From: Herbiconiux flava
Lineage (GTDB): Bacteria; Actinomycetota; Actinomycetes; Actinomycetales; Microbacteriaceae
DNA: 64,000 nucleotides
Assembly (NCBI RefSeq): GCF_013409865.1
Contig: NZ_JACCBM010000001.1
Location: 3,410,001 to 3,474,000 of the forward strand
Direction: 5' to 3'
A model generated the notes under the pieces. That model was not told the origin of the DNA. It did not search any database and worked only from the letters and a program-made list of their open reading frames with translations. Positions 52,172 through 59,876 of this stretch are shown one piece after another (the first letter of the stretch is position 1; each line of letters begins with the position of its first letter). The position numbers and the translations under genes are program-made.

Positions 52172-52260
52172 AGCCACGGTCTCCGAGGGCAAGCGCGAAG
52201 CGCGCGGCAGCACCCCACGGCTACCGCGCGCTGACGCGCTTGCCCACGATGGTCATGGCT
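52172..52260. repeat. Long imperfect inverted repeat downstream of the HNH gene
   Basis: The core pairs GGGCAAGCGCG-AA-GCGCGCGG (52187-52207) with CCGCGCGC-TGA-CGCGCTTGCCC (52224-52245) around a 16-nt loop. Outer arms AGCCACG (52172-52178) and CATGGCT (52254-52260) extend it. It has no U-run, so it may be a terminator, a recombination end or a nuclease target. Confidence 0.75.
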
Positions 52261-52325
52261 GAGTCGAAAGGCGCGGCATCGCACCCGGCTTCGCGAGATT
52301 TCGCACCTCGATCGGGTATTTGCCG

Positions 52326-52631
52326 TCAGGCGCCCGCCTCGGGCGACTCGTCATCGGACGGGCGGCCGTTGCTTCGGCGCGGGCCGACGATGGCGCGCCA
52401 GACGCCGACGCCGACGCCGAGTGTCCAGAGCGGCAGGCCGAAGAACGCCACGACCCAGAGCGGCGCGCTGCGGCGCCCGCTCCCGATGGGTTCGCCCAAC
52501 CGCCAGCCGTGCATCACGCAGAGCCAGAGGGTCAGCGCGAGGAACGCCGCCGACAGGGCGGCAAGCAGCAGCGGATGCGCAGCCAGCACATCCGCCGCCC
52601 GCCTCCGCGTCCCGCCCGCGCGCCGTGCCAC
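52326..52631 (-). CDS. Small membrane protein, two helices
   Basis: 101-residue protein of unknown function. After a basic N-terminus (ARRAGGTRRRAADVL) come two membrane helices, HPLLLAALSAAFLALTLWLC and LWVVAFFGLPLWTLGVGVGV, and a hydrophilic acidic tail DDESPEAGA. GTG at 52631 is chosen, two bases after the stop of the small acidic gene, so the two are translated as a unit. A longer open frame upstream runs through that gene out of phase and is not credible. Confidence 0.7.
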   Translation of the reverse strand: MARRAGGTRRRAADVLAAHPLLLAALSAAFLALTLWLCVMHGWRLGEPIGSGRRSAPLWVVAFFGLPLWTLGVGVGVWRAIVGPRRSNGRPSDDESPEAGA

Positions 52632-52633
52632 GA

Positions 52634-52810
52634 TCAGTCCTCGAGGTCGCCTGCCTGCTCCGGCTCGGCGGCGCTCTGCTCCGTGCGGTCGCGGAGCCGG
52701 TCGGACATCTCCGAGGCACCCGCCCCTTCGTCCTCGTCGGCCGCCTTGATCAGCTCGGCGAGCTCGTCGTCGCGGGGCGCATCCGCGGTGCTCGCATCGT
52801 TCGTGCCCAT
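52634..52810 (-). CDS. Small acidic protein, 58 residues
   Basis: Acidic, cysteine-free protein of 58 residues: RDDELAELIKAADEDEGAGA forms a helix and SEMSDRLRDRTEQSAAEPEQ another. ATG at 52810 is preceded by GGAG at a normal distance. It lies immediately upstream of the two-helix membrane protein gene. Unknown function; the composition suggests a stress-related or regulatory small protein, but nothing specific is visible. Confidence 0.65.
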   Translation of the reverse strand: MGTNDASTADAPRDDELAELIKAADEDEGAGASEMSDRLRDRTEQSAAEPEQAGDLED

Positions 52811-52969
52811 GTCGTCTCCTGCTCCTGCTTCCCGCTGGGGATGATCGGCCCGCACCCTGCGCGCCACTCCCCACCCTGGCCCTCTCCGCTCAGATCCACC
52901 CGAGTACCGCGACCCGTTGCGGATCGACGCACTCGTCTTCGGCGGCGGTCATCCCCGACGCGCTCGGCG

Positions 52970-53095
52970 AGCGGGGCGCCGTTGCTCTCCCAGCACCTGC
53001 CGGGCGAGGCGGTCGTCGGGGCGGCCGCCGTCGTCATCGCGGTCGGTCTCTTCCTCACCGCCACCACCGCCCGGCGCCTGGGCGCGAAGCCCTAA
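52970..53095 (+). pseudogene. Possible C-terminal remnant of a DMT/EamA transporter
   Basis: The last about 40 residues of an open frame read PLLSQHLPGEAVVGAAAVVI and AVGLFLTATTARRLGAKP before a stop. This resembles the final helix and G-E motif of EamA-type exporters. No start or remaining nine helices are present upstream in any frame, so it would be a fragment. The rest of the gap 52811-53102 shows nothing else. Confidence 0.25.
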
Positions 53096-53102
53096 CCGGC
53101 CG

Positions 53103-54179
53103 TCACAGCGTGTTCCCCAGTTTGAAGCCCTGCTCGGTGTCGCCGGCCCGGGTGTACGAGAAGCCGTCGGCCCCGATGGTCACGGCCATCTCGCTCGGAG
53201 CCTCCCGGGCGATCACCGGCTGCGGCTCGCCGTCGAGGTCGAGCACGAGGGAGGCCTCGGTGTACCAGCTCGGCACGACGGGGTTTCCCCACCAGTCGCG
53301 GCGCTGGTTGTCGTGCACGTCCCAGGTCACGACCGGGTTGTCGGGGTCGCCCGTGTAGTAGTCCTGCGTGTAGATCTCGACGCGGTGCCCGTCGGGGTCG
53401 GTGATGTAGAGATAGAAGGCGTTCGAGACGCCGTGGCGTCCGGGGCCCCGCTCGATCAGGTCGCTCTTGCGCAGGGCGCCGAGCTTGTCGCAGATGTAGA
53501 GGATGTTGTGCTTCTCGTGCGTCGAGAAGGCGATGTGGTGCATCCGCGGGCCGTTGCCCCCGGTGAGGGCTGTGTCGTGCACGGTGTCCTTGCGGCGGAG
53601 CCACGCGGCGTAGGTGACGCCGTTCTCGTCCTGGATGTCTTCTGTGACCCGGAACCCGAGGTCTTCGAGGTACTTCCTCCCGCGCGGCACGTCGGGAGTG
53701 ACCTGGTTGAAGTGGTCGAGACGCACGAGGGCGCCCGGGCCGTAGAGGTCGTAGCGCCAGGCGAGGCGCTCGACGTGATCGACCTGGTAGAAGAACTCGT
53801 ACGGGAAGCCGAGCGGATCAGTCACCCGCACCGAGTCGCCGACACCGTTCACGAAGCCGTCGGCCCGGCGCTCGACGCGGCAGCCGAGAGCGCGGTACCA
53901 GGCCTCCGCCCGGTCCACGTCCTCCGGGCTGCGCACCCGGTAGGAGAAGGCGGCGACGGCCGCGACCGGGCCCTTCCGCAGCACGAGGTTGTGGTGGATG
54001 AACTCCTCGAGGCTGCGCAGGTAGATCGCCTCGTCGTCCTCCTCGGTCACCACGAGGCCGAGGATGTCGACGTAGAACTCGCGCGAGCGGGCCAGGTCGG
54101 TGACCACGAGCTCCATGTACGCGCAGCGCAGGATGTCGGGCGGGGTCAGCTCGGGGGTGGGGATGGTGTCGATCGTCAT
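53103..54179 (-). CDS. hpaD: Homoprotocatechuate (3,4-dihydroxyphenylacetate) 2,3-dioxygenase
   Basis: 358-residue extradiol ring-cleavage dioxygenase converting homoprotocatechuate and O2 to 5-carboxymethyl-2-hydroxymuconate semialdehyde. Two VOC halves are present. Metal ligands align with Brevibacterium fuscum HPCD (H155, H214, E267) as His156 (LVRLDHFNQV), His215 (MHHIAF) and Glu268 (HRVEIYTQDYY); the catalytic His200 corresponds to His201 (TVHDTALTGG). The C-terminal segment after the barrel, which covers the active site in HPCD, is also present. ATG at 54179; hpaE lies 38 bp upstream on the same strand. The metal (Fe or Mn) is not predictable. Confidence 0.93.
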   Translation of the reverse strand: MTIDTIPTPELTPPDILRCAYMELVVTDLARSREFYVDILGLVVTEEDDEAIYLRSLEEFIHHNLVLRKGPVAAVAAFSYRVRSPEDVDRAEAWYRALGCRVERRADGFVNGVGDSVRVTDPLGFPYEFFYQVDHVERLAWRYDLYGPGALVRLDHFNQVTPDVPRGRKYLEDLGFRVTEDIQDENGVTYAAWLRRKDTVHDTALTGGNGPRMHHIAFSTHEKHNILYICDKLGALRKSDLIERGPGRHGVSNAFYLYITDPDGHRVEIYTQDYYTGDPDNPVVTWDVHDNQRRDWWGNPVVPSWYTEASLVLDLDGEPQPVIAREAPSEMAVTIGADGFSYTRAGDTEQGFKLGNTL

Positions 54180-54217
54180 CGATCAGACCTTTCTGTAGCG
54201 GGGAGTGTGGGGAGGGT

Positions 54218-55750
54218 TCAGCCGGCGGTGACCGCGGCGTCGGACGCCCCGAACCGGGCGGTGTGCACCTCGCCTAGCGTGATGTGCACCGCCTGCTGGT
54301 CGGAGTAGAAGTCGAGTGAGCGGTAGCCGCCCTCGTGGCCGAGGCCCGAGGCCTTCACCCCGCCGAACGGGGTGCGCAGGTCGCGCACGTTGTGCGAGTT
54401 GAGCCAGACCATGCCCGACTCGACCGCCTGGGCGAAGGTGTGGGCGCGCTCCAGGTTCGAGGTCCAGATGTAGGCGGCTAGGCCGTACTTCACGCCGTTG
54501 GCGAGCGCCAGCGCCTCCTCGTCGGTATCGAAGGGCGTGATCGCGACGACCGGGCCGAAGATCTCCTCCTGGAAGATGCGCGCGTCGGGCTTCACGTCGG
54601 CGAACACTGTCGGCGCCACATAGTTGCCGGTCTCGAAGCCCTCGGGCCGGCCCCCGCCAGCCACCAGACGACCCTCGCCCTTGCCGATCTCGACGTAGCT
54701 CATCACCTTCTCGTAGTGCTCCGGATGCACGAGCGCCCCGACCTCGGTCTTCGGATCGTGCGGGTCGCCCACGACGATCCTCTTCGCCCGCGCGGCGTAG
54801 CGCTCCACGAACTCGTCGTACACGGGGCGCTCCACCAGGATCCGGGAGCCCGCCGTGCACCGCTCGCCGTTCAGCGAGAACACCCCGAACAGGGTCGAGT
54901 CGATGGCCCGGTCGAGGTCGGCGTCGGCGAAGACCACCGCTGGCGACTTGCCGCCGAGCTCCATCGACATGCCCTTCAGCGTGGGAGCGCAGTTGGCGAA
55001 GATGATCTGCCCGGTGCGGCTCTCGCCGGTGAACGAGATCAGCTGCACGTCCTCGTGCTTCACCAGCGCGTCGCCGGCCTCCTCCCCCAGGCCGTTCACG
55101 AGGTTGAAGACGCCGTCGGGCACCCCCGCCTCGCGGAAGATGTCGGCCCAGAGACTCGCCGAGAGTGGCGTGAACTCGGCGGGCTTCAGCACCACCGTGC
55201 AGCCCGAGGCGAGCGCCGGCGCCAGCTTCCAGCTCTCGAGCATGAACGGGGTGTTCCACGGGGTGATCAGCCCGGCCACGCCCTTGGGCTTGCGATTGAC
55301 GTAGTTCAGCTGCCGGCCCGGCACCTTGTAGGCGTCGTCGGCCTGCGCCACGATCAGGTCGGCGAAGAAGCGGAAGTTCTCGGCCGCCCGCTGCGCCTGG
55401 CCGAGCGCCTGGGTGATCGGCAGCCCCGAGTCGAACGACTCCAGCTCGGCGAGCCGCGCATCCCTCGACTCGACCAGGTCGGCGATGCGGTTCAGGATGC
55501 GCGACCGCGCCCGAGGCAGCATGCGGGGCCAGGGCCCCTCGTCGAAGGCGCGGCGCGCCGCGGCGACCGCCCGGTCGATGTCGTCGCGCTGCCCGGCGGC
55601 GGCCTGCACGTACGTCTCGTTCGAGACCGGATCGAGCACGTCGAACGTGGCCCCGGAGAGACTGTCGACGAACTCGCCGTCGATGTAGTGCTGGATCTTC
55701 TCGGGCAGCCCCTCGGGGACGTGCAGGGTGCGGGGGGACTGATCGGTCAT
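54218..55750 (-). CDS. hpaE: 5-carboxymethyl-2-hydroxymuconate semialdehyde dehydrogenase
   Basis: 510-residue NAD-dependent aldehyde dehydrogenase. It oxidises the ring-cleavage product to the diacid. NAD-binding ISFTGESRTGQIIFA, catalytic Glu in SMELGGKSPAVVFADADLD and nucleophile Cys in SLNGERCTAGSRILV are intact; NHNVRDLRTPFGGVKASGLG is near the C-terminus as in HpaE. ATG at 55750 has AAGGAG upstream. First gene of the hpaE-hpaD unit, divergent from hpaH. The 12-bp motif shared with the hpaG-like promoter lies 43 bp upstream of the start. Confidence 0.92.
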   Translation of the reverse strand: MTDQSPRTLHVPEGLPEKIQHYIDGEFVDSLSGATFDVLDPVSNETYVQAAAGQRDDIDRAVAAARRAFDEGPWPRMLPRARSRILNRIADLVESRDARLAELESFDSGLPITQALGQAQRAAENFRFFADLIVAQADDAYKVPGRQLNYVNRKPKGVAGLITPWNTPFMLESWKLAPALASGCTVVLKPAEFTPLSASLWADIFREAGVPDGVFNLVNGLGEEAGDALVKHEDVQLISFTGESRTGQIIFANCAPTLKGMSMELGGKSPAVVFADADLDRAIDSTLFGVFSLNGERCTAGSRILVERPVYDEFVERYAARAKRIVVGDPHDPKTEVGALVHPEHYEKVMSYVEIGKGEGRLVAGGGRPEGFETGNYVAPTVFADVKPDARIFQEEIFGPVVAITPFDTDEEALALANGVKYGLAAYIWTSNLERAHTFAQAVESGMVWLNSHNVRDLRTPFGGVKASGLGHEGGYRSLDFYSDQQAVHITLGEVHTARFGASDAAVTAG

Positions 55751-55792
55751 GGTGACTCCTTGCGAGCGGACTCCATCGTGCGGCTGAGTCAG

Positions 55793-55804
55793 ATGATATA
55801 CGAT
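55793..55804. promoter_or_regulatory. Candidate GntR/FCD operator, site A
   Basis: ATGATATACGAT lies between hpaE and hpaH. It differs in one base from ATAATATACGAT at the second hpa promoter (59720-59731, minus strand), and both are close to the palindrome ATCGTATACGAT, a pattern typical of FCD-type GntR regulators. Confidence 0.7.
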
Positions 55805-55875
55805 AAGAGACACAATCAGAAGAGGGTGTCCTCGATAGACTGCGAGGGCGCACCGCGAGGAAGGACGACGACGTC

Positions 55876-56661
55876 ATGCTCGACACCGCCACCATCGAGG
55901 CCATCGCCGACGAACTCGTCGAAGCGGCGACCAGCCGCGCGCCGGTCCCCCTGCTCACCGCCCGCCATCCCGGCATGACCGTCGAGGACTCCTACGCGGT
56001 GCAGGGCCTCTGGCGCTCCCGAAACGAGGCCCTCGGCCGCACGGTGGCCGGCCACAAGATCGGCCTGACCTCCAAGGCCATGCAGGCCGCGACCGGCATC
56101 ACCGAGCCCGACTACGGCGTCATCTTCGACGACATGGTGCTCGAGACCGGCAGCGTGCTGCAGTGGGGCGCCTACGCGAACCCCCGGGTCGAGGTCGAAC
56201 TCGCCTTCCGCCTGAAGAGCCCGCTGCGGGGGCCCGGATGCACGATCTTCGACGTGCTCGCGGCGACCGACTACGTGGTGCCGGCCCTCGAGGTGCTCGA
56301 CTCGCGCATCGAGATGGAGGGGCGCACGATCGTCGACACCATCAGCGACAACGCCGCCATGGGGGTCATGGTGGTCGGCGGCCGCCCGGTGCGTCCCGAC
56401 GAGATCGACCTGCGCTGGGCGGGCGCGATGCTCTACCGCAACGAGGGCATCGAGGAGACGGGGCTTGCCGGCGGCGTGCTGAACAACCCGGCCTCGGGCG
56501 TGGCGTGGCTGGCGAACAAGCTCGCGGCCCACGACGACGGGCTCGCTGCCGGAGAGCTGATCCTCGCCGGCTCGTTCACGCGGCCGATGTGGGTCTACCA
56601 GGGCGACTCGGTGTTCGCCGACTACGGCCCCCTGGGGGTGGTGACGTGCCGGTTCGTGTGA
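55876..56661 (+). CDS. hpaH: 2-oxo-hept-3-ene-1,7-dioate hydratase
   Basis: 261-residue metal-dependent hydratase of the HpcG/MhpD family, adding water to 2-oxohept-3-enedioate. HKIGLTSKAMQAATGI, EPDYGVIFDDMVLETG and RVEVELAFRLKSPL (Glu pair for the metal) are family motifs, and LEVLDSRIEMEGRTIVDTISDNA matches the conserved active-site loop. ATG at 55876. Its stop overlaps the aldolase start (GTGA), so the two last steps of the pathway are coupled. Divergent from hpaE across operator site A. Confidence 0.92.
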   Translation: MLDTATIEAIADELVEAATSRAPVPLLTARHPGMTVEDSYAVQGLWRSRNEALGRTVAGHKIGLTSKAMQAATGITEPDYGVIFDDMVLETGSVLQWGAYANPRVEVELAFRLKSPLRGPGCTIFDVLAATDYVVPALEVLDSRIEMEGRTIVDTISDNAAMGVMVVGGRPVRPDEIDLRWAGAMLYRNEGIEETGLAGGVLNNPASGVAWLANKLAAHDDGLAAGELILAGSFTRPMWVYQGDSVFADYGPLGVVTCRFV

Positions 56662-57470
56662 GCCCCGAGGAGGGCTTCCGGGCGGCGCTCGCCGCGCATC
56701 CTGGGCCCCTCGCCGGCATGTGGGTGTGCAGCGGCAGCCCCCTGGTGGCCGAGCTCGCGGCCGGTTCGGGCCTGGACTGGCTGCTGATCGACGCCGAGCA
56801 CAGCCCCAACGGGCTCGAGTCGCTGCTCGCCCAGTTGCAGGCGGTGCACGGCTACCCGGTGCTGCCCGTGCTGCGGCCGCCCGTGCTCGACCCGGTGCTG
56901 ATCAAGCAGTACCTCGATCTGGGCACGCAGACCCTGCTCGTGCCGATGGTCGACACGGCCGAACAGGCCGAGCTCGCGGTGCAGAGCACGCTCTACCCGC
57001 CCGAGGGAATCCGCGGCGTCGGCTCGGCGCTCGCCCGCGCCTCGCGCTGGAACCGCAGCGAGGGCTACCTGCAGCACGCCGGCGAGACGATCGCGGTGAT
57101 CGTGCAGATCGAGTCGCGCGAGGCCGCCCGGAACATCGAGTCGATCGTGCAGGTGCCCGGGCTCGCGGGGATCTTCCTCGGCCCGGCCGATCTCGCCGCC
57201 TCGCTCGGCGTACTGGGGCAGCAGGACCACCCCGAGGTGATCGCCGCCGTCGAGCACTGCCTCGCGGTGGCCGCCGCGCACGGGGTTCCTGCGGGCGTCA
57301 ACGCCTTCGCCGAGCCGCTGGCCCGGCGCTACCTCGCGGCGGGAGCGTCGTTCGTACTGGTGGGGGCCGACGTGGCCCTGCTCGCGCGGGGGTCGGAGGC
57401 GCTGGCCGAGCGGTACGCGGTCGGCGAGGCCGACCCGGCTTCGCCGGCCGCCGACCGCCCCGGCTACTGA
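56658..57470 (+). CDS. hpaI: 4-hydroxy-2-oxoheptanedioate aldolase
   Basis: 270-residue class II pyruvate aldolase (HpcH/HpaI family), splitting 4-hydroxy-2-oxoheptanedioate into pyruvate and succinate semialdehyde. GLDWLLIDAEHSPNGLESLL carries the catalytic His; VIVQIESREAARNIESIV and GIFLGPADLAASLG carry the metal-binding Glu and Asp; YPPEGIRGVGSALARAS is the substrate loop. GTG at 56658 overlaps the hpaH stop; a GTG at 56646 is the alternative. It ends 15 bp before the convergent GntR gene. Confidence 0.92.
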   Translation: MSPEEGFRAALAAHPGPLAGMWVCSGSPLVAELAAGSGLDWLLIDAEHSPNGLESLLAQLQAVHGYPVLPVLRPPVLDPVLIKQYLDLGTQTLLVPMVDTAEQAELAVQSTLYPPEGIRGVGSALARASRWNRSEGYLQHAGETIAVIVQIESREAARNIESIVQVPGLAGIFLGPADLAASLGVLGQQDHPEVIAAVEHCLAVAAAHGVPAGVNAFAEPLARRYLAAGASFVLVGADVALLARGSEALAERYAVGEADPASPAADRPGY

Positions 57471-57485
57471 GAGGCGCGCCGCGTC

Positions 57486-58211
57486 TCAGCGTCGCGGTGC
57501 GGCGTGATGGTCGGCTTGGTACGACAGCAGGGCGTCGAGCGTGCCGGTGCGGTGGGCCCGCGCAGCGAGCTCGATCTCGAGTGCTGGGGCGCCCGACTCG
57601 ATCAGCCGGAGCAGGCTCTCGTGCTCGGCGACCGACTCCCGCGCGCGACCGGGAACGAAGCTGAAGGTGGAGTCGCGCAGCACGGCCAGCCGGTCCCAGC
57701 CGCGGTGCACGAGGTCGAGCACGTGCGGGTTCGGGCAGTGCTCGAAGATCACCGCGTGGAAGGCGCGGTTCAACTCGGTGAAGCGGTGCGGGTCGAAGTG
57801 GTCGAGGCAGTCGGCCATCTGCGCGTTCACGGCACGCGCCTCGGCGAAGTCTCCGGCGGTGACGAACGGCGCGGAGAGCGCGGTGGCCGCTCCCTCCACG
57901 AGGCTGAGCGTCTCCATCGTGTAGAAGTACTCGCGCTCGTCGACCATCGCGACCTGCGCTCCGACATTGCGCTCGAAGGTGACGGCGCCCTCGGCCTCGA
58001 GCCGGCGGATGGCCTCGCGGACGGGCACGACGCTGACACCCAGCTGCTTGGCGATGGGGCCGAGCACGAGGCGGAAGCCCGGCGTGTAGCTGCCGTTCCG
58101 GATGCGCTCCTTGATGAACGCGTAGGCCTGCTCCGACTTGCTCGACGCGGTCTCCGTGCTCGACGCGGTCCGGGCGGGCGGTCCATCGTCGCGGGTGGCA
58201 CTCGTCGTCAT
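57486..58211 (-). CDS. GntR family regulator, FCD subfamily
   Basis: 241-residue DNA-binding regulator of the aromatic cluster. The winged helix is about residues 25-90: SEQAYAFIKERIRNGSYTPG, IAKQLGVSVVPVREAIRRLEAEGAVTF. The FCD domain follows, with metal or ligand His/Asp residues in ELNRAFHAVIFEHCPNPHV and ESVAEHESLLRLIESG. ATG at 58211 overlaps the stop of the FAH-RraA gene (ATGA), so it is made together with a pathway enzyme. The shared motif at 55793 and 59720 is the proposed operator, meaning autoregulation. The inducer is probably a pathway intermediate. Confidence 0.9.
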   Translation of the reverse strand: MTTSATRDDGPPARTASSTETASSKSEQAYAFIKERIRNGSYTPGFRLVLGPIAKQLGVSVVPVREAIRRLEAEGAVTFERNVGAQVAMVDEREYFYTMETLSLVEGAATALSAPFVTAGDFAEARAVNAQMADCLDHFDPHRFTELNRAFHAVIFEHCPNPHVLDLVHRGWDRLAVLRDSTFSFVPGRARESVAEHESLLRLIESGAPALEIELAARAHRTGTLDALLSYQADHHAAPRR

Positions 58212-59713
58212 CGGGTCTCCTTCTCGTAGCGCGCCTTCCATGCCGCATTCATAGGGTAGAGGCCGTCGACGCCCTCGCCGCGGGCGACCTGCTGGGCGAT
58301 CCACGCCTCCTCGCGCTCCTGCTCGATGGCGGCGTCGGCGATCTCGGCCACGAGGGCGGGCGGGATGACCAGCACGCCGTCGTCGTCGCCGACGATCACG
58401 TCGCCCGGCTGCACGGCCGTGCCACCGCACGCGATGGTCAGGTCGACGTCCCACGGCACGTGCCGCCGGCCGAGCACGGCGGGATGCCCGCCCTGCGAGT
58501 ACGCCGGGATGTCCAGCGCCGTGACCGCCGCGATGTCCCGGATGCCCCCGTCGGTCACGATCCCGGCCGCGCCGAGCTGCTGCGCCCGCAGCGCCAGGAT
58601 GTCTCCCACCGTGCCCGTACCGGCCTCGCCGCGCGCCTCGATGACGAGCACGTCGCCGGGCCTCAGGGAGTCGAACGCGCGCTTCTGCGCGTTGTATCCG
58701 CCGCCGTGCGCGGCGAACAGGTCCTCCCGGTTCGGGATGAACCGCAGGGTGCGCGCCCGGCCGATCATCTTCGTGCCGGGGCGCGTCGGCCGCACACCGT
58801 CGATCGTCACCTCGTCGAGACCGCGCTTGCGGAGCTGCGAGCTGAGCGTGGCCGTGCCGACCGAGGCGAGCTTCGCGCGCAGCTCGTCGGTGAGCTCGAA
58901 GGGGGCCTCGACGGGCGGGAGTCCGGCCGCCTCGCGGCTGCCCCAGGCCTCCGCGCGCTGCAGCTCGTCGATCTGCGGGCCGGCACCGTGGGCTCCGGTG
59001 GGCGCCGCGCCCTCGACGACACGCGTGACGAGCCGACCGCTGGTGGGAGCGCCCGGAGCATCCGGAGCATCGACCTCGACCTCGACCACCTGGCCGGGCC
59101 CGACGACGCTCGACCCCGCAGGCGTGCCGGTGAGGATGACGTCGCCGGGCTCGAGGGTGATCAGCTCGGAGAGGTCGGCGACCAGCTGGGCGAAGGGGAA
59201 GACGAGGTCGGTGGTGCGGTCGTCCTGCACCAGGGCGCCGTCGACCCAGGTGCGGATGCGCAGGGCTGCCGGGTCGAGCCCCGCCGCGTCGACGAGGGCG
59301 GGGCCGAGCGGGGTGAAGCCGTCGCCGCCCTTCGAGCGGAGGTTCGAGCCCTTGTCGGCCCAGCGCAGGTCGTAGACGCCGAAGTCGTTCGCCGCGGTGA
59401 CGGCGGCGACGTGGGCCCAGGCCTCCTCGCGGGAGACCCGTCGGGTCTCCCTGGCGATGACCAGGGCGATCTCGCCCTCGAAGGCCAGCAGCTCGGTGCC
59501 GAGCGGGCGCTCGATGACGCCGCCGCTCGCCGCCACGGAGGTCGACGGCTTCAGGAAGTAGGACGGCTGCGAGGGGGTACGGCCGCGCTGGGCGATGCGG
59601 CTCGGGTAGTTCAGGTGCAGGGCGATCACCTTGCCGGGCCGGTCGCGCCCAGCGGGGTCGAACGACCGGGCGGGCTCGAACGTCGGGGCAGGGGCGACGG
59701 CTTCGTCAGTCAT
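58208..59713 (-). CDS. FAH-family isomerase fused to an RraA-like domain (HpaG position)
   Basis: 501-residue protein made of two unrelated enzyme domains. Residues about 25-235 are FAH/HpaG-like: FEGEIALVIA (metal ligands Glu79, Glu81), GVYDLRWADKGSN (Asp115), KGGDGFTPLGP and EPGDVILTGTPAG. Residues about 275-480 are RraA/HMG-aldolase-like: GGGYNAQKRAFDSLRPGDVLV, TGTVGDILA (Gly370), DGGIRDIAAV (Arg392-Asp393). Enterobacterial HpaG has two FAH domains, doing isomerisation and decarboxylation; here the second is replaced by RraA, a family with known oxaloacetate-type decarboxylase activity. It probably performs both HpaG steps. ATG at 59713 is 7 bp from operator site B. Confidence 0.87.
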   Translation of the reverse strand: MTDEAVAPAPTFEPARSFDPAGRDRPGKVIALHLNYPSRIAQRGRTPSQPSYFLKPSTSVAASGGVIERPLGTELLAFEGEIALVIARETRRVSREEAWAHVAAVTAANDFGVYDLRWADKGSNLRSKGGDGFTPLGPALVDAAGLDPAALRIRTWVDGALVQDDRTTDLVFPFAQLVADLSELITLEPGDVILTGTPAGSSVVGPGQVVEVEVDAPDAPGAPTSGRLVTRVVEGAAPTGAHGAGPQIDELQRAEAWGSREAAGLPPVEAPFELTDELRAKLASVGTATLSSQLRKRGLDEVTIDGVRPTRPGTKMIGRARTLRFIPNREDLFAAHGGGYNAQKRAFDSLRPGDVLVIEARGEAGTGTVGDILALRAQQLGAAGIVTDGGIRDIAAVTALDIPAYSQGGHPAVLGRRHVPWDVDLTIACGGTAVQPGDVIVGDDDGVLVIPPALVAEIADAAIEQEREEAWIAQQVARGEGVDGLYPMNAAWKARYEKETR

Positions 59714-59719
59714 GGGCCG

Positions 59720-59731
59720 ATCGTATATTAT
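59720..59731. promoter_or_regulatory. Candidate GntR/FCD operator, site B
   Basis: On the minus strand the site reads ATAATATACGAT, one base different from site A. It lies 7 bp upstream of the FAH-RraA start codon, where a bound repressor would block transcription or initiation. Confidence 0.7.
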
Positions 59732-59758
59732 TTAGTACACTTTTCCCAGTCCCGACGC

Positions 59759-59764
59759 TATACT
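59759..59764 (+). promoter_or_regulatory. Possible -10 element for the TPP enzyme gene
   Basis: TATACT is a five-of-six match to the -10 consensus. It would give a leader of about 105 nt before the ATG at 59877. The -35 region is not clear. Confidence 0.4.
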
Positions 59765-59876
59765 CGCACCGTCTGGTCGAAGCCGACCGGTGCTCGAAAA
59801 AGGGGCACGAAGTCCGTCCGTCGCGGCGAACGAGACACATACGGAAACCTCCCGTCCCTGTCTCGAAAGGCTCGTC

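Noticed and set aside
52326..52874. 182-codon version of the two-helix membrane protein
   Set aside because: The extra N-terminal part runs out of phase through the small acidic gene and is Arg-rich. GTG 52631 gives a compact protein with coupled translation.
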